From positions 124,001 to 188,000 of the forward strand of contig NZ_FNAP01000004.1 of assembly GCF_900101965.1 (NCBI RefSeq): a stretch of DNA of 64,000 bases. The letters run 5' to 3'. Under the pieces are notes generated by a model. That model was not told where the DNA came from. It saw nothing but the letters and a program-made list of their open reading frames with translations, and searched no databases. The translations under genes and the position numbers were made by a program. This stretch comes from Rhodospira trueperi (GTDB lineage Bacteria; Pseudomonadota; Alphaproteobacteria; Rhodospirillales; Rhodospirillaceae). This document shows positions 26,662 to 36,656 of this stretch, in pieces. Numbering within the stretch: position 1 is the stretch's first letter; every line of letters starts with the position of its first letter.

Positions 26662-29600
26662 ATGACTGCCGCCGACCCCGCCGCCAACGCGCTTCAGGCC
26701 GCCCCAAAGGCAAATGAAACCGCCGACCGCTGGCAGATCTGGATCGACCGGGGCGGCACCTTCACCGATCTGGTGGCGCGCCGGCCCGACGGCGCCCTGG
26801 TCACCCACAAGCTGCTGTCGGACAACCCGGAGCAGTACGCCGACGCCGCGCTTCAGGGGATCCGCGATCTGCTCGGCGTCGGCCCCGATGATCCCATTCC
26901 GGCCGCGCGGATCGAGGCCGTGAAGATGGGGACCACGGTGGCCACCAACGCCCTGCTGGAGCGCACCGGCGACCGGGTGGCACTGGTGACGGCCCAGGGG
27001 TTCGGCGACGTGCTGCGCATCGGCACCCAGAACCGGCCGCACCTGTTCACGCGCCGGATCGTGCTGCCGGAGATGCTGTACGAGCGGGTCATCGCGGTGC
27101 CGGGGCGGGTGACGGCGGAGGGCGAAGAGATCGCGCCCCTGGACGAGGAGGCCGCCCGCGCCGGCCTGCAACAGGCCCATGACGACGGCATCCGCGCCGT
27201 GGCGGTGGCCTTCCCGCACGGCTACCGTTTTCCCGACCACGAGCGCCGCGTCGCCGCCATCGCCCGCGCCATCGGCTTTCCCCAGGTCTCGGTGAGCCAC
27301 GAGGTCAGCCCGCTGATGAAGCTCGTCGGGCGCGGGGATACCACGGTGGTGGACGCCTACCTGTCGCCGATCCTGCGGCGCTACGTCGACCGGGTGGCGG
27401 GCGAGTTGGGCGACACCCGGCTGATGTTCATGCAGTCCAACGGCGGCCTGACCGACGCCCGCCTGTTCCAGGGCAAGGACGCCATCCTGTCCGGCCCGGC
27501 CGGCGGTGTCGTGGGCATGGTCCGCACGGCGGAGATGGCCGGCTTCGGGAAACTGATCGGCTTCGACATGGGCGGGACCTCCACCGACGTGTCGCATTTC
27601 GATGGGGAGTACGAGCGCGCGTTCGACACCCAGGTGGCCGGTGTGCGCGTGCAGGCGCCGATGATGCGCATCCACACCGTGGCGGCCGGCGGCGGGTCGA
27701 TCCTGCACTTCGACGGGGCGCGGTTCCGCGTCGGGCCGGACAGCGCCGGGGCGGATCCCGGCCCAGCCTGCTACCGGCGCGGCGGGCCGCTGGCGGTGAC
27801 CGACTGCAACGTCGTCCTGGGCAAGATCCAGCCGGAGTCCTTCCCCAAGGTGTTCGGCCCCGACGCCGACCAGCCGCTGGATGCCGAGGCCGCCCGCGCT
27901 GGCTTCGCCGCCATGGCCGCGCGCATCGGCGACGGCCGCCCGGCCGAAGTGGTGGCCGAGGGTTTTCTGCGCATCGCCGTCGAGAACATGGCCAACGCCA
28001 TCAAGACCATCTCCATCCAGCGCGGCTATGACGTCACCGAATACGCCCTGGTCTGCTTCGGCGGCGCCGGGGGGCAGCACGCCTGTCTGGTGGCCGACGC
28101 GCTGGGCATGTCGACCGTGTTCCTACATCCGTTCTCCGGCGTGCTGTCGGCTTACGGCATGGGGCTGGCCGACGTGCGGGCGATGGGCGAGCGCACCGTG
28201 GGCGCGCCCCTCGATGAGGCCGGAGCCGCCGAGGCCCAAGCCGCCCTGGACGCGCTGGCGGACCAGGGCCGCGCCGACATCGCCCGCCAGGGCCTGGACG
28301 GGGATGCCGCCACCGTGCTGCGCCGGGCGCACCTGCGCTATGACGGTTCCGACACCGCGCTGGAGGTGGAGGCCGGGCCGGTGGCGGACATGGCCGCCGC
28401 TTTCGCCGCCCTGCACAAGGCGCGGTTCGGCTTCACCCTGGACAAGCCGATGGTGATCGAGGCGGTCTCGGCGGAGACCATCGCCACCACCGTCGCCGTG
28501 GACGAGGCCGACCTTGATCTGCCCCGGCGCGACGGCGCGCCGGAGCCGCGCGACCGCGCCCGCCTGTTCAGCGGCGGGGCGTGGCACGACGCGCCCCTGC
28601 ACGATCGCGCCGACCTGCGGCCGGGGGATGCCATCGACGGCCCGGCGATCATCGTCGAGCCCACCGGGACCATCGTCGTCGAACCCGGTTGGCGCGCCGG
28701 CCTGACGGCCAAGGGCCATGTCGTGCTCGACCGCGCGGTGCCGCGCCCCGGGCATCAGGCCATCGGCACCCAGGCCGATCCGGTGATGCTGGAGGTGTTC
28801 AACAACCTGTTCATGAACATCGCCGAGCAGATGGGGGCGACGCTCCAGAACACCGCCACGTCGGTCAACATCAAGGAGCGGCTGGACTTCTCCTGCGCCG
28901 TGTTCGACGGCGCCGGCAACCTGATCGCCAACGCGCCGCACATGCCGGTTCACCTGGGCTCGATGAGCGAATCGGTGCGCGCCATCGTGGAGGTCCACGG
29001 CGGCGCCATGCGGCCGGGCGACGTCTACGTGACCAACGCGCCCTACAACGGCGGCACCCACCTGCCCGACGTGACCGTCGTGACCCCGGTGTTCGACGAC
29101 GCGGGCCGGGAGATCCTGTTCTACGTCGGCGCGCGCGGCCATCACGCCGACATCGGCGGCATCACCCCGGGGTCGATGCCGCCGCACTCCACCACCGTGG
29201 AGGAAGAGGGCGTGCTGATCGACGCCTTCCACCTGGTGGATGCGGCGGACGGTTTCCGCGAACGCGCGCTCCTGGATCTGCTGGAGGGCGGGGCGTACCC
29301 GGCCCGCAACCCGAGGCAGACCATCGCCGACCTTCAGGCCCAGATCGCCGCCAACGAGAAGGGCGTGCACGAACTGCGGCGCATGGTCGATCACTTCGGG
29401 CTTGATGTGGTGCGGGCCTACATGGGCCACGTCCAGGACAACGCCGAGGAGACCGTGAGGCGCGTTCTGGACGTGCTGGAGGACGGCGCGTTCCGGGTGG
29501 AGATGGACGACGGCGCGGAGATCCGTGTCGCCATCTCCGTGGACCGGGCCGCGCGGCGGGCGGTGGTGGACTTCGCCGGCACGTCGGCCCAGCAGCCGGG

Positions 29601-30306
29601 CAACTTCAACGCGCCCAAGCCGGTGACCCGGGCGGCGGTGCTGTACGTCTTCCGCACCCTGGTGGACGAGCCCATCCCGATGAACGAGGGCTGCCTGAAG
29701 CCCATCGACATCCGCGTGCCCGAAGGGTGCATGCTGAACCCGGTGTATCCGGCGGCGGTGGTGGCCGGCAACGTCGAGACCAGTCAGGCGGTGGTGGACT
29801 GTCTGTACGGCGCGCTCGGGGTCATGGCCGCCGCCCAGGGGACCATGAACAACCTGACCTTCGGCAACGCCCGCCACCAGTATTACGAGACCATCTGCGG
29901 CGGTGCCGGGGCCGGGCCGGACTGGGACGGCGCGTCGGCCGTACACACCCACATGACCAACAGCCGCCTGACCGACCCGGAGGTGTTGGAGGCCCGCTTC
30001 CCGGTGCTGGTGGAGGACTTCCGGGTGCGCGAGGGCTCCGGCGGGGCGGGGGCGCACCGGGGCGGCGACGGCGTGGTGCGGCGGTTGAGGTTCCGCGAGG
30101 CGATGACGGCGGCGATCCTGTCCAACCGCCGCCGTGTGCCGCCGTCCGGGCTGAACGGCGGGACGGACGGTGCCTGTGGCCGCAATGCGGTCGAACGCGC
30201 CGACGGGACGGTCGAGGACCTGGGCCCCACCGCCAGCGTCGAGGTGGCGCCGGGGGATGCGGTGGTCATCGAAACGCCCGGCGGTGGGGGATTCGGAGAA
30301 ACGTAG
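26662..30306 (+). CDS. 5-oxoprolinase (ATP-hydrolysing), fused HyuA-HyuB type
   Basis: A 1214-residue cytoplasmic enzyme of the type that opens 5-oxoproline to glutamate with ATP. Related enzymes act on hydantoins. The N-terminal hydantoinase A half (about 25-690) starts [17 protein letters not shown] and has the actin-fold pieces [27 protein letters not shown] and [15 protein letters not shown]. The hydantoinase B half (about 705-1210) has [18 protein letters not shown] and [15 protein letters not shown]. The single-chain form is that of eukaryote-type OPLAH. ATG 26662 has GGAG 11 bases upstream, and an earlier in-frame stretch is repeat DNA. The stop TAG is shared with the start of a palindromic repeat. 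No pxpABC-type genes are nearby. Confidence 0.9.
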   Translation: MTAADPAANALQAAPKANETADRWQIWIDRGGTFTDLVARRPDGALVTHKLLSDNPEQYADAALQGIRDLLGVGPDDPIPAARIEAVKMGTTVATNALLERTGDRVALVTAQGFGDVLRIGTQNRPHLFTRRIVLPEMLYERVIAVPGRVTAEGEEIAPLDEEAARAGLQQAHDDGIRAVAVAFPHGYRFPDHERRVAAIARAIGFPQVSVSHEVSPLMKLVGRGDTTVVDAYLSPILRRYVDRVAGELGDTRLMFMQSNGGLTDARLFQGKDAILSGPAGGVVGMVRTAEMAGFGKLIGFDMGGTSTDVSHFDGEYERAFDTQVAGVRVQAPMMRIHTVAAGGGSILHFDGARFRVGPDSAGADPGPACYRRGGPLAVTDCNVVLGKIQPESFPKVFGPDADQPLDAEAARAGFAAMAARIGDGRPAEVVAEGFLRIAVENMANAIKTISIQRGYDVTEYALVCFGGAGGQHACLVADALGMSTVFLHPFSGVLSAYGMGLADVRAMGERTVGAPLDEAGAAEAQAALDALADQGRADIARQGLDGDAATVLRRAHLRYDGSDTALEVEAGPVADMAAAFAALHKARFGFTLDKPMVIEAVSAETIATTVAVDEADLDLPRRDGAPEPRDRARLFSGGAWHDAPLHDRADLRPGDAIDGPAIIVEPTGTIVVEPGWRAGLTAKGHVVLDRAVPRPGHQAIGTQADPVMLEVFNNLFMNIAEQMGATLQNTATSVNIKERLDFSCAVFDGAGNLIANAPHMPVHLGSMSESVRAIVEVHGGAMRPGDVYVTNAPYNGGTHLPDVTVVTPVFDDAGREILFYVGARGHHADIGGITPGSMPPHSTTVEEEGVLIDAFHLVDAADGFRERALLDLLEGGAYPARNPRQTIADLQAQIAANEKGVHELRRMVDHFGLDVVRAYMGHVQDNAEETVRRVLDVLEDGAFRVEMDDGAEIRVAISVDRAARRAVVDFAGTSAQQPGNFNAPKPVTRAAVLYVFRTLVDEPIPMNEGCLKPIDIRVPEGCMLNPVYPAAVVAGNVETSQAVVDCLYGALGVMAAAQGTMNNLTFGNARHQYYETICGGAGAGPDWDGASAVHTHMTNSRLTDPEVLEARFPVLVEDFRVREGSGGAGAHRGGDGVVRRLRFREAMTAAILSNRRRVPPSGLNGGTDGACGRNAVERADGTVEDLGPTASVEVAPGDAVVIETPGGGGFGET

Positions 30307-30337
30307 GGTGCGTCCGCGCCGAACGGCGCGATGCACC
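30304..30337. repeat. Short palindromic repeat TAGGGTGCG type at the oxoprolinase stop
   Basis: TAGGGTGCGTC, then the hairpin CGCGCC GAAC GGCGCG, then GATGCACC. Its first three bases are the stop codon of the preceding gene. It is a candidate transcript end. Confidence 0.5.
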
Positions 30338-30812
30338 GTCAGCCGGTCCGTCGCTCGCTGCGGTTGCGGCGGTCAGGTGACGGCCCCGACGTATTGACGC
30401 TGGCGTTGCCAGGGCTTGAGGGCGTCTTCCACACCGCTCATGACTCGTGGGGCAGATTCGGCCCACGGCCGCACACGAAACCGCCTGCGGCGGCGCGGCC
30501 ATCGCCATTGCCACGACCGCGTCGCCGCACACGCTAATGCCGCGATTCGACGCGGAAACCGAACTTTTCAGCATCGCCGATTCGATACAGAGACGGAAGA
30601 GTTAATCTATCGTTGCTCGGTATGTGAGTGTACGATCATGTGCCTTGGCCGGCTGAGGGGTGATGCTGGCCCGGTGTCACGGCCGTGGGGGCCGGGAGGG
30701 GGGGGCAAGCGCGCGGCGCGTTTCAACGCAGACCCTGGACAGGACGACCTCGTCTGCTCCGAAATCGTCCAGAAAGCGTTCCCCGGATCGTTTGCGGGAG
30801 GGTCGCAAGACA
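30338..30812. other. Intergenic region upstream of the chemoreceptor
   Basis: About 475 bases between the oxoprolinase repeat and the chemoreceptor start. Frames here are short and lack family features or ribosome sites. A moderately AT-rich stretch at 30590-30640 (GTTAATCTATCG, GTACGATCATG) may hold the promoter, but no clear -35/-10 pair or sigma-54 or sigma-28 match was found. Confidence 0.5.
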
Positions 30813-32846
30813 ATGCGTCTGATCAACAGTGTTCGGGGTCGTGTCGGTTTCATTCTGGCCGTTTCATCGATCGTGATTGCCGTCTTCGTTGCGTTCTATA
30901 TTGCCCGCTTCTTGCTCATTAACAGAACGTACTTGGCGGCTGAAGATACGGCCATGACGGGGATCGCCCGGTCGGCCGAAATGTTTATGGTGTCGACAAA
31001 GCAGTTCTACGACGCGCTGCGGGACGCCGAGACGCCGGAGGCGGAAAGCGTGGTTCGCGCCGACTGGGCCCGCACCATCCGCGCGGTCGACGAGGCGGTG
31101 ATCCACGATTTCGGCACGGAGGCACTGCGCGTGCGCCTGATTGGCGACAAGGCCTTGACCGATCAGCCTCCGATGGGGGGCGCCAGCACGGCGATCGAGC
31201 TGCCCTTCGAACGCACGGCGTTGCGGCGCATGGTCGACGATGGGGCGGCAATGGTCCGCACCGAGGAAGACGGCATCCTGCGCATCGCCGTGCCCCTGAA
31301 GGCCGACATACATCCCGGCTGTGCCGCCTGCCACAACTTGGACATCGGCTCGCCGGCCGTTCTTGGGTCGCTCAATGCCTACGTGCCGCTGGCGGCGGCG
31401 CTGGGCACGGCCTGGCGGGAGTCGTTTCAGTCCGGGGCCGTGGTCTTCGCGGCCATGGTGCTGGCGGGCTTGGCCCTGTTTTTCGTGCTGTCTAAGGTGG
31501 TCGTGAACCCACTGGTGGCCATCACCGGCTGCATGCGCCGCGTGGCCGAGGGCGACAGCTCGATTGACATCCCGTATACCCACAAGAAGGACGAGATCGG
31601 CGCCATGGCGGGCGCCATAAAGGTCTTCAAGGACAATGCCCAAGAGGTGCAGCGACTGCAGTCGGAGCAGGCCACCGAACAGCGCCGTAGCGCCCGCCGC
31701 ATTCAGGCCGAAATGCTGGCCCTGACCAATGCCCTCGACGAGGAGGTCAAGAGCGCCATCGCGCAAGTGCTGTCCGAGACGGCCGCCATGCACGAGGCCA
31801 CCCTCGCCATGAACCGCAGCATGTCCGACATGGAGCAAGGCTCCACGGCCGCCGCCGCGGCCTCGCGCGACGCCTCGGGCAACGTCGATGCGGCCGCCGC
31901 CGCGTCCGAGCAGCTCTCCAACTCGATCGCCGAAATCGGCGGCCAGGTTGCCCAAGCGGCCGAGGTCGCCCGCCAGGCGGTGGAGGAAGCGGAATCCACC
32001 ACCGCGCGGATCAATGGCTTGGCCGAGGCCGCCAATCAGATCGGCGAGGTGGTCAATCTGATCAGTGATATCGCCAAGCAGACGAACCTGCTGGCGCTCA
32101 ACGCCACGATCGAGGCGGCACGGGCCGGCGAGGCCGGCAAGGGGTTTGCCGTTGTTGCAAACGAAGTCAAGACGCTCGCCAACCAGACCGCCAAGGCCAC
32201 GGAGAATATCGCCGACCAGATCGGTGGCATGCAGTCCGCCACGCAGCGCGCCGTGGACGCCATTCACGGGATCACACGCGTGATCGAACAGTTGAACGAG
32301 ATCTCGACAGCCATTTCGGCGGCGGTGGAACAGCAAACGGCGGCCACCGGCGAAATCAGCCACAATGTCCAGTTGGCCGCCCGCAGCACACAGGACTCCG
32401 CCGACAACATCGGGAGCGTCTCGACAAGCAGCGAAACCACCAGCGGGCATGCTCGGACCGTCCAGGCGTCGGTCGAGCAGGTGCGCACCGATGTGGAGAC
32501 CATGAAAACCGCGCTGGAACGCATCATCCGCTCGACCACGTCGGCCGACCGCGAAAACAATCGGCTGCGCACCGTCAACGTGGCGGTCACCCTGGCCTTT
32601 TCGGGCGGGCTCACGGAACCCTGTCTGCTCCAGGACCTGTCGTTCGCCGGCGTCGGGACCCTGAACCGGGTGTTGAGCGACATGCGCGAGACCGCTTTTC
32701 AGGTCACGGTGCCGGACGTCGGAACCGTGCCGGGGCACATCGTCACCACCACCGATGTCTCGACCCACATCCGGTTGGACATTGATGAGAGCAAGGCGGC
32801 CGCGTTCCGCGCTTTTGTCGGCCGCCAAGGCGGCCGGACCCCGTAA
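30813..32846 (+). CDS. Chemoreceptor with periplasmic c-haem motif (Tll0287/DUF3365-like) and C-terminal PilZ-like domain
   Basis: A 677-residue inner-membrane sensor. Order: TM1 (about 10-36), a periplasmic domain (about 37-207) with the covalent haem c motif C170-A-A-C173-H174, TM2 (about 209-230), HAMP (about 230-285), a methyl-accepting signalling region with the hairpin tip [27 protein letters not shown] (given here in parts: [12 protein letters not shown], then [10 protein letters not shown], near 415-440), and a C-terminal PilZ-like domain (about 578-672) with R580xxxR584 and D608xSxxG613. Haem in such domains senses redox state or gas ligands. PilZ binds cyclic di-GMP. ATG 30813 has GGGAGG about 13 bases upstream. 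The next gene is far off, so it stands alone. The domain calls are from motifs. Confidence 0.9.
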   Translation: MRLINSVRGRVGFILAVSSIVIAVFVAFYIARFLLINRTYLAAEDTAMTGIARSAEMFMVSTKQFYDALRDAETPEAESVVRADWARTIRAVDEAVIHDFGTEALRVRLIGDKALTDQPPMGGASTAIELPFERTALRRMVDDGAAMVRTEEDGILRIAVPLKADIHPGCAACHNLDIGSPAVLGSLNAYVPLAAALGTAWRESFQSGAVVFAAMVLAGLALFFVLSKVVVNPLVAITGCMRRVAEGDSSIDIPYTHKKDEIGAMAGAIKVFKDNAQEVQRLQSEQATEQRRSARRIQAEMLALTNALDEEVKSAIAQVLSETAAMHEATLAMNRSMSDMEQGSTAAAAASRDASGNVDAAAAASEQLSNSIAEIGGQVAQAAEVARQAVEEAESTTARINGLAEAANQIGEVVNLISDIAKQTNLLALNATIEAARAGEAGKGFAVVANEVKTLANQTAKATENIADQIGGMQSATQRAVDAIHGITRVIEQLNEISTAISAAVEQQTAATGEISHNVQLAARSTQDSADNIGSVSTSSETTSGHARTVQASVEQVRTDVETMKTALERIIRSTTSADRENNRLRTVNVAVTLAFSGGLTEPCLLQDLSFAGVGTLNRVLSDMRETAFQVTVPDVGTVPGHIVTTTDVSTHIRLDIDESKAAAFRAFVGRQGGRTP

Positions 32847-32863
32847 CGGCCGACACCCGAGAT

Positions 32864-32888
32864 CCCCGGCCGCGCGTGGTGGCCGGGG
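32864..32888 (+). terminator. Hairpin after the chemoreceptor gene
   Basis: CCCCGGCC, a 9-base loop, GGCCGGGG, starting 17 bases past the stop. No U-tract follows, so it is at best a Rho-assisted or structural end. Confidence 0.35.
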
Positions 32889-33103
32889 AGTCGAGGCCGC
32901 CCGGGCTTCCTCACGGGCCACGTCTTGCTCGACGGCCTCTTGCGCGAGGCCTTCCGGCGACCGCCGCCGGAACGCGGCAACCCGCATCATACCGCCCGAC
33001 GATCAGATTGACTCGTCCGACCTTTACGACGCCGAGCCGGCGTTGTTGAGTCTTTGTTTTTCTCGCCGCAGCGCCCCTTCGGGACGCGCGGCTCCGCCGC
33101 CCC

Positions 33104-33214
33104 GGCCGCCCAAAGGGCGGCCACCCTTAAACTGGCGCCGCAAAGCGGCGCCATGAGCGCCGGCGCAGTCGCCCCGGCCGGCCGTCGAATGAAGTCAGTT
33201 CATTCGACGGCCGG
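33104..33214. repeat. Cluster of perfect hairpins in the convergent gap
   Basis: Three perfect hairpins in 111 bases: GGCCGCCC AAA GGGCGGCC (33104-33122), TGGCGCCGC AAA GCGGCGCCA (33133-33153), and a 16-bp stem CCGGCCGTCGAATGAA with loop GTCAG (33178-33214). They lie between convergent chemoreceptor and aroA genes (gap 32847-33553, which has no gene I can support). None is followed by a T-run. Possible roles are transcription barrier, protein binding site or repeat debris. Confidence 0.6.
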
Positions 33215-33333
33215 TATCAGGCGCGCGGACAGCATGTCGTCAAGGGGGATCGATGTCGGCATCGGCGACCGGTTCAAAGGTGGAACTACTCTTTCACCGT
33301 AACCACGGATAAAGGGCGTGTCGAAACTTTTGG

Positions 33334-33526
33334 CAGGGCAATCGGGTGAGCGCCCTGTTGACGGAATGCGAAACATCGTAGGGCGGGTTCGCGCCGAAGG
33401 CGCAACCCGCCGCATCACCGCCACGCGGCGGATTGCCCCGCTTCGCGGGTCGAATCCGCCCTACCGAGACAAAAGAGGGTGGGGCGTTCCGCTTTGCCAC
33501 CACACCCTCTTTCCCCCGATTGCCCT
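33334..33526. mobile_element. MITE-like element with terminal inverted repeats, copy B
   Basis: A 193-bp element. The left end CAGGGCAATCGGGTGA and the inverted right end CAGGGCAATCGGGGGA differ at one base. The interior repeats copy A (1667-1885): a GTAGGGCGGGTTCGC..GAATCCGCCCTAC palindrome, then AAAGAGGGTGGGGCGTTCCGC. It starts 28 bp past the aroA stop, as copy A does past its gene. No transposase is encoded. Confidence 0.7.
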
Positions 33527-33553
33527 GGGGCCGATCAGACGGTCGCCCATGCC

Positions 33554-34951
33554 TCACCCGCCCGACGCGCCCGCGACCCCCACGCCCAACCCGGCCAGCA
33601 GGGTGAAGAACGGCGGGCAGGTCTTGGAGACACAGCCGGGTTCCAGCAGTCGCACGCCCGCCCCGGCCACGCCCAGCACGGCCAGCGCCATGGCCACGCG
33701 GTGGTCGTCATGCGTTTCCATCACCCCGTGGGAAGGGCGCGCCGGGTGCACCGTCATGCCGTCCGTGCGCTCGTCCACCGGCACCCCCAGCGTCGACAGC
33801 GCCGCGCACATGACGCCGATGCGGTCGCTTTCGTGCTTGCGGATGTGGGCCACGTTGTGGATCGCCACCGGCCCGTCGGCGAAGGGCGCGATGGCCGCCA
33901 GCGTCAGGGTGGCGTCCGACAGCGGCCGCATGTCCACGTCCAGTCCGCCGGTCAGGCGCCCCTCCGGCGGTCCTTCCACCGTCACCGCCGCCGGCTCGCG
34001 CGTCACCCGGCATCCCATGCGCTCCAGGATGTCGATGAAGCGCAGGTCGGGCTGGCGCGTCGCCGTGCCCACGTTGGTCACCGTCACCCGCCCGCCGGTC
34101 ACCGCCGCCAGCGCCAGGAAATAGGTCGCCGTCGAGGCGTCGGCCTCCAGCGCCACGTCCGCCGGGCGATAGCCGCCGGGCTCGACCCGCATTTCGGCGA
34201 GGTCGTCGTCGGCCTCCACGATGGCCCCGAAGGTCTCCATCATGTCCAGGGTCATGGCCACGTAGTCCTTCTGCACCACGTGGTCGGTGATGAGGACGTG
34301 AACGCCGTTCAGGGCCATCGGCCCGGCCATTAGCACGCCGCTGATGAACTGGCTGGAGACCGCGCCGGACATGCGCACCGGCCCGCCCAGCAGCGACACC
34401 CCCTCGATCTCCAGCGGCGGCGCGTCCTCGGTGCCGGGGCAGGTGATGTCCCCCCCCAACTGGCGCAGCGCCAGCAGCAGCGGCGCCAGCGGCCGTCCGC
34501 GCATCTGCCGGCTGGCATCCAGCGTGAACCGGCCCGGCCCGCCGGCCGCCAGCAGACCGGGCAGGAACCGCGCCGTGGTGCCGGCGGAGCCGATGTACAG
34601 CCGCGCCTCCGGGTGCGGACGGCGCCGGCCCAGGCCATCGATGATCGCGGTGGTGCCGTCCATCGTCACGGCGGCCCCCAGGCGGCGCAGGCTCTCGACG
34701 CACCAATAGCTGTCGTCGGAGCGCAGCAGGCCGGTCAGGGTCGAGCGCCCGTCGGCCATGGCGGCGCACAGCAGGGCGCGGTTGGTGTAGCTCTTGGAAC
34801 CGGGCAGGGCGATGTCGGTGACGATGGGCGCGCGGTGTGGGGCGACGTCCACATGCGGCACGCCCACCAGCGCCGACCAGGGCGACAGCCCGGAGCCCTC
34901 CGCCTCGGCCCGATCCGCGTCAACGCCCGTGGTGGTGTCCGTCGCCGTCAT
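33554..34951 (-). CDS. aroA: 3-phosphoshikimate 1-carboxyvinyltransferase (EPSP synthase)
   Basis: Transfers the enolpyruvyl group from phosphoenolpyruvate to shikimate 3-phosphate in aromatic amino-acid synthesis. The 465-residue product has LPGSKSYTNRALL (about 49-61), GSAGTTARFLPGL, the SSQFISGVLMAG active-site strand, EADASTATYFLA, and the HIRKHESDRI motif. The motif PGSKSYTNR differs from the PGDKSISHR that I would expect of many alphaproteobacterial housekeeping enzymes, so this could be a second, divergent copy. ATG 34951 begins about 35 residues before the first conserved strand. The frame further upstream lacks family sequence. A remnant of hisH lies just upstream. Confidence 0.9.
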   Translation of the reverse strand: MTATDTTTGVDADRAEAEGSGLSPWSALVGVPHVDVAPHRAPIVTDIALPGSKSYTNRALLCAAMADGRSTLTGLLRSDDSYWCVESLRRLGAAVTMDGTTAIIDGLGRRRPHPEARLYIGSAGTTARFLPGLLAAGGPGRFTLDASRQMRGRPLAPLLLALRQLGGDITCPGTEDAPPLEIEGVSLLGGPVRMSGAVSSQFISGVLMAGPMALNGVHVLITDHVVQKDYVAMTLDMMETFGAIVEADDDLAEMRVEPGGYRPADVALEADASTATYFLALAAVTGGRVTVTNVGTATRQPDLRFIDILERMGCRVTREPAAVTVEGPPEGRLTGGLDVDMRPLSDATLTLAAIAPFADGPVAIHNVAHIRKHESDRIGVMCAALSTLGVPVDERTDGMTVHPARPSHGVMETHDDHRVAMALAVLGVAGAGVRLLEPGCVSKTCPPFFTLLAGLGVGVAGASGG

Positions 34952-35119
34952 CGTCTTCGTCCCGCGTTCGTGCAAACCGGCCGGAGAATGGCGGCATGGG
35001 GAGTCGCTGGCAAGGGACCCGTGGGGGCCGGGGCGTCTGATGCCGGCCGGCGATTGCCTCACGTCCCCCGGCTCGGGGGCACGGCGACGCCTTGGGGAGT
35101 CAGGACAGGCGGCCCCTTC

Positions 35120-35275
35120 ATGACCATTGCCATCATCGATTGCGGCTCCGGCACCCTGCGCTCCGCCGCCAAGGCGGTCGAGCGCACGGCGCTGGACGGC
35201 CACCGCGCCCCGGAGGTCATGGGCTGCTTCCGATATTTGACGGATTCATTCCCGTTTTCGGACAATTTCCCGTGA
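35120..35275 (+). pseudogene. Truncated 5' fragment of hisH
   Basis: The first 77 or so bases after ATG 35120 copy the start of the intact hisH at 38420, with about six mismatches (MTIAIIDCGSGTLRSAAKAVERTALD against [26 protein letters not shown], shown to about residue 26, compare residue by residue). Similarity also covers about 20 bases before the ATG. After that the sequence diverges, and the frame ends 51 codons on with no further amidotransferase residues, including the active-site Cys. This is a broken duplicate, not a working gene. Confidence 0.8.
35242..35265. repeat. 24-base repeat, half of a palindrome (unit 1)
   Basis: GGATTCATTCCCGTTTTCGGACAA. Twenty-three of 24 bases match 37589-37612. 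Here the second arm of the hairpin seen at 37601-37624 is missing. Confidence 0.5.
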
Positions 35276-35301
35276 ATTCGGCCGTTCGACCAGAGCCGAT
35301 C

Positions 35302-35340
35302 GTTCGAAACCGGACCCGTACATGCGGTCCGATTTCGAAC
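35302..35340. terminator. Hairpin downstream of the aldo/keto reductase
   Basis: GTTCGAAA..TTTCGAAC outer arms with GGACC..GGTCC inner arms and a 9-base loop. It begins about 40 bases past the minus-strand gene's stop. No T-run. It could serve as a transcript end or be a palindromic operator. Confidence 0.35.
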
Positions 35341-35379
35341 GTGAGTCGGCTCGACAGTATTGACGTCACGCCGAATTGA

Positions 35380-36435
35380 TCACGATGGGCCCGACTGCTG
35401 CCGGCGTGGGTTGGGATGACTGCGGTACGATCCCTGCCGTTCGAACATCCAGCCGGGGTACTCGGGCGGCAGCTTACTCGCCTCATCCAGCGTGGCGAGT
35501 TCGTCCGCCGTCAGGTTTAGGTCGCTAGCGCCGATGTTGTCCTGGAGTTGTTCGGTGCGCTTGGCGCCTACGATCACGGTGCTCACCACCGGTTGGTGCA
35601 ACAGCCAGGCCAGCGCCACCTGGGCCACGCTGACGCCACGCGCCTCGGCGATGGGTTTCATGGCGTCGATGACGTCGAACGCGCGCTCGCGGTTGACCGG
35701 CGGGAAGTCGAAGGTGACCCGCCGCGCCGCGCCGTCCGACGCACCGTCCCGCGTGTACTTACCGCTCAGCAGGCCGCCGGCCAGCGGGCTCCAGACCATC
35801 AGGCCGACCTTCTCGTGGGTCAGCATGGGGACGATCTCGCGCTCCAGGTCGCGCCCGGCCACGGTGTAGTACGCCTGCAGCGAGGCAATCCGGGAAAACC
35901 CTTTCCGCTCGGCGATGCCCAGGGCCTTCATGATGTGCCACGCGGCCCAGTTGGAGACGCCGATGTAGCGCACATACCCCTGGCGCACGAGGATATCGAG
36001 CGCCTCCAGCGTCTCCTCGAACGGCGTCAGGGGGTCGAGGCCGTGGATCTGGTAAAGGTCGATGTGGTCGACCTGCAAGCGCTTCAGGCTCGCCTTGGCC
36101 TGATCCAGGATATGGCCGCGCGACGCCCCGGCGCCGTTCGGGCCGGGCCTGGCGCGGCCGAACACCTTGGTGGCGATCAGCACGTCGTCGCGGGGCACGC
36201 CGAGGTTTTTCAGGGCCTGTCCGGTGATCTGCTCCGACAGGCCCTCGGCGTAGACGTTGGCGGTGTCGATGACGTTGATGCCGGCGTCGAAAGCGGTGCG
36301 CACGATGGCGTCGGCCTCCTGCTGCTGCACGGTGCCGATCTGGCGCCACATGCCGTCGCTGCCGCCGAAGGTCATGGTGCCGAGGCAGAGTTCAGAGACC
36401 AACAGGCCTGTGTTTCCGAGTGTGTTGTATCGCAA
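35380..36435 (-). CDS. Aldo/keto reductase
   Basis: An NADPH-dependent oxidoreductase of the AKR fold, substrate unknown. The 351-residue product has the conserved start LGNTGLLVSELCLGTMTFG, catalytic tetrad candidates D in FDAGINVIDTANVYAEG, K in IATKVFGR and H in DLYQIHGLD, and the NADP-binding SNWAAWHIMK and WSPLAGGLLSGKY segments. The TTG at 36435 fits: GGGAGAG lies 4-10 bases upstream and the product then begins LRYNTLGNTG as in relatives. Divergent from a (frameshifted) AraC-type regulator, a common arrangement for regulator and target. Confidence 0.9.
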   Translation of the reverse strand: MRYNTLGNTGLLVSELCLGTMTFGGSDGMWRQIGTVQQQEADAIVRTAFDAGINVIDTANVYAEGLSEQITGQALKNLGVPRDDVLIATKVFGRARPGPNGAGASRGHILDQAKASLKRLQVDHIDLYQIHGLDPLTPFEETLEALDILVRQGYVRYIGVSNWAAWHIMKALGIAERKGFSRIASLQAYYTVAGRDLEREIVPMLTHEKVGLMVWSPLAGGLLSGKYTRDGASDGAARRVTFDFPPVNRERAFDVIDAMKPIAEARGVSVAQVALAWLLHQPVVSTVIVGAKRTEQLQDNIGASDLNLTADELATLDEASKLPPEYPGWMFERQGSYRSHPNPRRQQSGPS

Positions 36436-36656
36436 GGGTCTCTCCCGTCGCTGTCGCGGAGTGATCGAAGGGGGGCCGGGGGGCCGCGCGCCCCGGTCCC
36501 CTTGACATAGGCCCAAGGCGCGCCGGCCGAGAGCCGGATGCTGGCGGATCCTTGCCCGACCCTCTCACCGGGGTCGGTTCGGGGGTCGTTTTCCCGGCTC
36601 GGATCGCTATCTTCGAGACGGAGACCCGAGGCGGGGACCCAAGGCGGAGACGGACC

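Noticed and set aside
28123-30336. A 737-codon minus-strand frame inside the oxoprolinase
   Set aside because: His/Gly/Arg-rich translation typical of antisense high-GC frames, no motifs, no ribosome site.
30864-32990. A 708-codon minus-strand frame inside the chemoreceptor
   Set aside because: Same reasoning, and the plus strand has complete domains.
33178-33214. Rho-independent terminator
   Set aside because: Strong 16-bp stem, but the following bases are TATCAG, without a T-run.
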